This document shows positions 63,026 to 64,000 of a stretch of 64,000 nt of DNA, one piece after another. The translations under genes and the position numbers were made by a program. The number at the start of each line of letters is the position of its first letter. The stretch's first letter is position 1. The notes below the pieces were generated by a model. It was not told the DNA's origin and made no database searches. It saw nothing but the letters and a program-made list of their open reading frames with translations. Location: positions 2,480,001 through 2,544,000 of the forward strand of contig NZ_CP011502.1 in the NCBI RefSeq assembly GCF_001509405.1, written 5' to 3'. This DNA comes from Aeromicrobium erythreum. Its GTDB lineage: Bacteria; Actinomycetota; Actinomycetes; Propionibacteriales; Nocardioidaceae.

Positions 63026-64000
63026 TCACACCACGGTGAGCGGCAGCAGCTTCTGGCCGGTCGGGCCGATCTGGATGTCGGTGCCCATCTGGGGGCAGAC
63101 GCCGCAGTCGTAGCAGGGCGTCCAGCGGCAGTCCTCGATCTCGAGGGCCTCGGGGTCGAGAGCGTCCTCCCAGTCCTCCCACAGCCACTCCTTGTCGAGG
63201 CCGGCGTCGAGGTGGTCCCACGGGAGGACCTCGTCGTGACCGCGCTCGCGGGTGGTGTACCAGTCGAGGTCGACGGGCTGGTCGGCGAAGACGTCGGCCG
63301 CCTTCGACTCCCAGCGCTCGAAGGAGAAGTGCTCGCTCCAGCCGTCGAAGCGGCCGCCGTCGCGCCACACCTCCTCGATGACCCGGCCCACACGACGGTC
63401 GCCGCGCGAGAGCAGTCCCTCGACGATGCCAGGGCGCCCGTCGTGGTAGCGGAAGCCGATGGCGCGACCGAAGCGCTTGTCCGACTGCACCGACTCGCGC
63501 AGCTTCCGCAGCCGCTCGTCGGTCGTCTCGTGGTCGAGCTGCGCGGCCCACTGGAAGGGGGTCTGCGGCTTCGGCACGAAGCCGCCGATGCTCACGGTGC
63601 AGCGGATGTCGCGCCGCCCCGACGCCTCACGTCCGGCCTCGATGACCTTCTTGGCGAGCACGCCGATCTGGAGCACGTCCTCGTCGGTCTCGGTCGGCAG
63701 GCCACACATGAAGTAGAGCTTCACCTGCCGCCACCCGTGCGAGTAGGCGGCGGTGACGGTGCGGATGAGGTCGTCCTCGGTGACGGCCTTGTTGATCACC
63801 TTGCGCAGCCGCTCGCTGCCGCCCTCGGGCGCGAACGTCAGGCCGGAGCGTCGGCCGTTGCGGCTGAACTCGTTGGCGAGCGTGATGTTGAAGGCGTCGA
63901 CCCGCGTCGACGGGAGCGACAGCGACGTGTTCGTCCCCTCGTACCGGTCGCCCAGCTGCTTGGCCAGGTCGCCGATCTCGGTGTGGTCGGCGCTCGAGAG
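63026..64000 (-). CDS. TIGR03960-family radical SAM protein (5' end beyond window)
   Basis: The C-terminal 324 residues of a B12-binding/radical SAM protein are present; the SAM-cluster cysteines lie outside the window. Readable family motifs are SGLTFAPEGGSERLRKVINKAVTEDDL, GWRQVKLYFMCGLPTETDEDV, SIGGFVPKPQTPFQWAAQ and the C-terminal zinc-like CRWTPCYDCGVCPQMGTDIQIG. This is the usual partner of the DUF2344 protein at 60357-61139. Normally the two are adjacent or fused; here 1.9 kb with an MFS gene and a repeat element lies between them. The reaction is unknown. Confidence 0.88.
   Translation of the reverse strand, partial: LSSADHTEIGDLAKQLGDRYEGTNTSLSLPSTRVDAFNITLANEFSRNGRRSGLTFAPEGGSERLRKVINKAVTEDDLIRTVTAAYSHGWRQVKLYFMCGLPTETDEDVLQIGVLAKKVIEAGREASGRRDIRCTVSIGGFVPKPQTPFQWAAQLDHETTDERLRKLRESVQSDKRFGRAIGFRYHDGRPGIVEGLLSRGDRRVGRVIEEVWRDGGRFDGWSEHFSFERWESKAADVFADQPVDLDWYTTRERGHDEVLPWDHLDAGLDKEWLWEDWEDALDPEALEIEDCRWTPCYDCGVCPQMGTDIQIGPTGQKLLPLTVV

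Overview
The window is about 70% G+C, codes densely on both strands, and uses many GTG starts and 4-bp ATGA/GTGA gene overlaps. The gene set (UDP-galactopyranose mutase, HtaA domains, a DtxR/IdeR box, a DUF2344 protein with its radical SAM partner, and rne-rplU-rpmA-obg-proB) points to a free-living actinobacterium. I infer Nocardioidaceae/Propionibacteriales, such as Nocardioides or Aeromicrobium, but no 16S rRNA is present to confirm it. Most single-gene promoters look leaderless, with a TANNNT -10 box 6 nt before the start codon.

Layout. (1) 1-13.1 kb is a cell-surface glycopolymer locus: GT4 (partial), a polytopic membrane protein, Glf, a membrane-anchored GT2, a Wzt/Wzm-type ABC exporter, a dTDP-glucose 4,6-dehydratase, and a nonulosonate (sialic acid/Kdn-type) block of neuA-HAD and a short neuB flanked by two paralogous putative glycosyltransferases. 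(2) 13.1-25.9 kb holds a siderophore-interacting protein, an M13 peptidase, an MFS carrier, two DUF5819-HTTM gene pairs around an LPXTG-type surface protein, a GNAT, a MarR/DHA2 efflux pair with a clear operator, and a DUF1304 protein. (3) 26.2-36.9 kb is a compact co-directional operon that looks like an uncharacterised natural-product cluster. It encodes a DUF6002-like/2-oxoglutarate dioxygenase fusion, an NAD-dependent dehydrogenase-like protein, a Fem/GNAT-like transferase, a LanB-type (aminoacyl-tRNA-dependent) enzyme without an elimination domain, an ATP-grasp-like ligase, a two-subunit phosphono/sulfopyruvate-decarboxylase-type ThDP enzyme, and an MFS exporter. No PEP mutase and no precursor peptide are visible. 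(4) 36.9-39.7 kb is katG with a Fur-type regulator. (5) 39.8-48.7 kb is iron/heme uptake: a MarR-like regulator, a FecCD-type ABC importer, and divergently an IdeR-box-controlled neocarzinostatin-fold secreted protein plus a large HtaA protein. (6) 48.8-64 kb is a conserved housekeeping block: tRNA-Ala, phosphatase, rsfS, nadD, a small membrane protein, proA, proB, obg, rpmA, rplU, rne, DUF2344, and the radical SAM partner (partial). Two foreign-looking interruptions sit in this block: a secreted EEP hydrolase between proA and proB flanked by two 67-bp palindromic repeats, and an MFS gene plus a ~420-bp nested inverted-repeat element between the two radical-SAM-linked genes.

The most novel-looking system is the 26.2-36.9 kb operon. 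The next most interesting are the twin DUF5819-HTTM modules and the two repeat elements.
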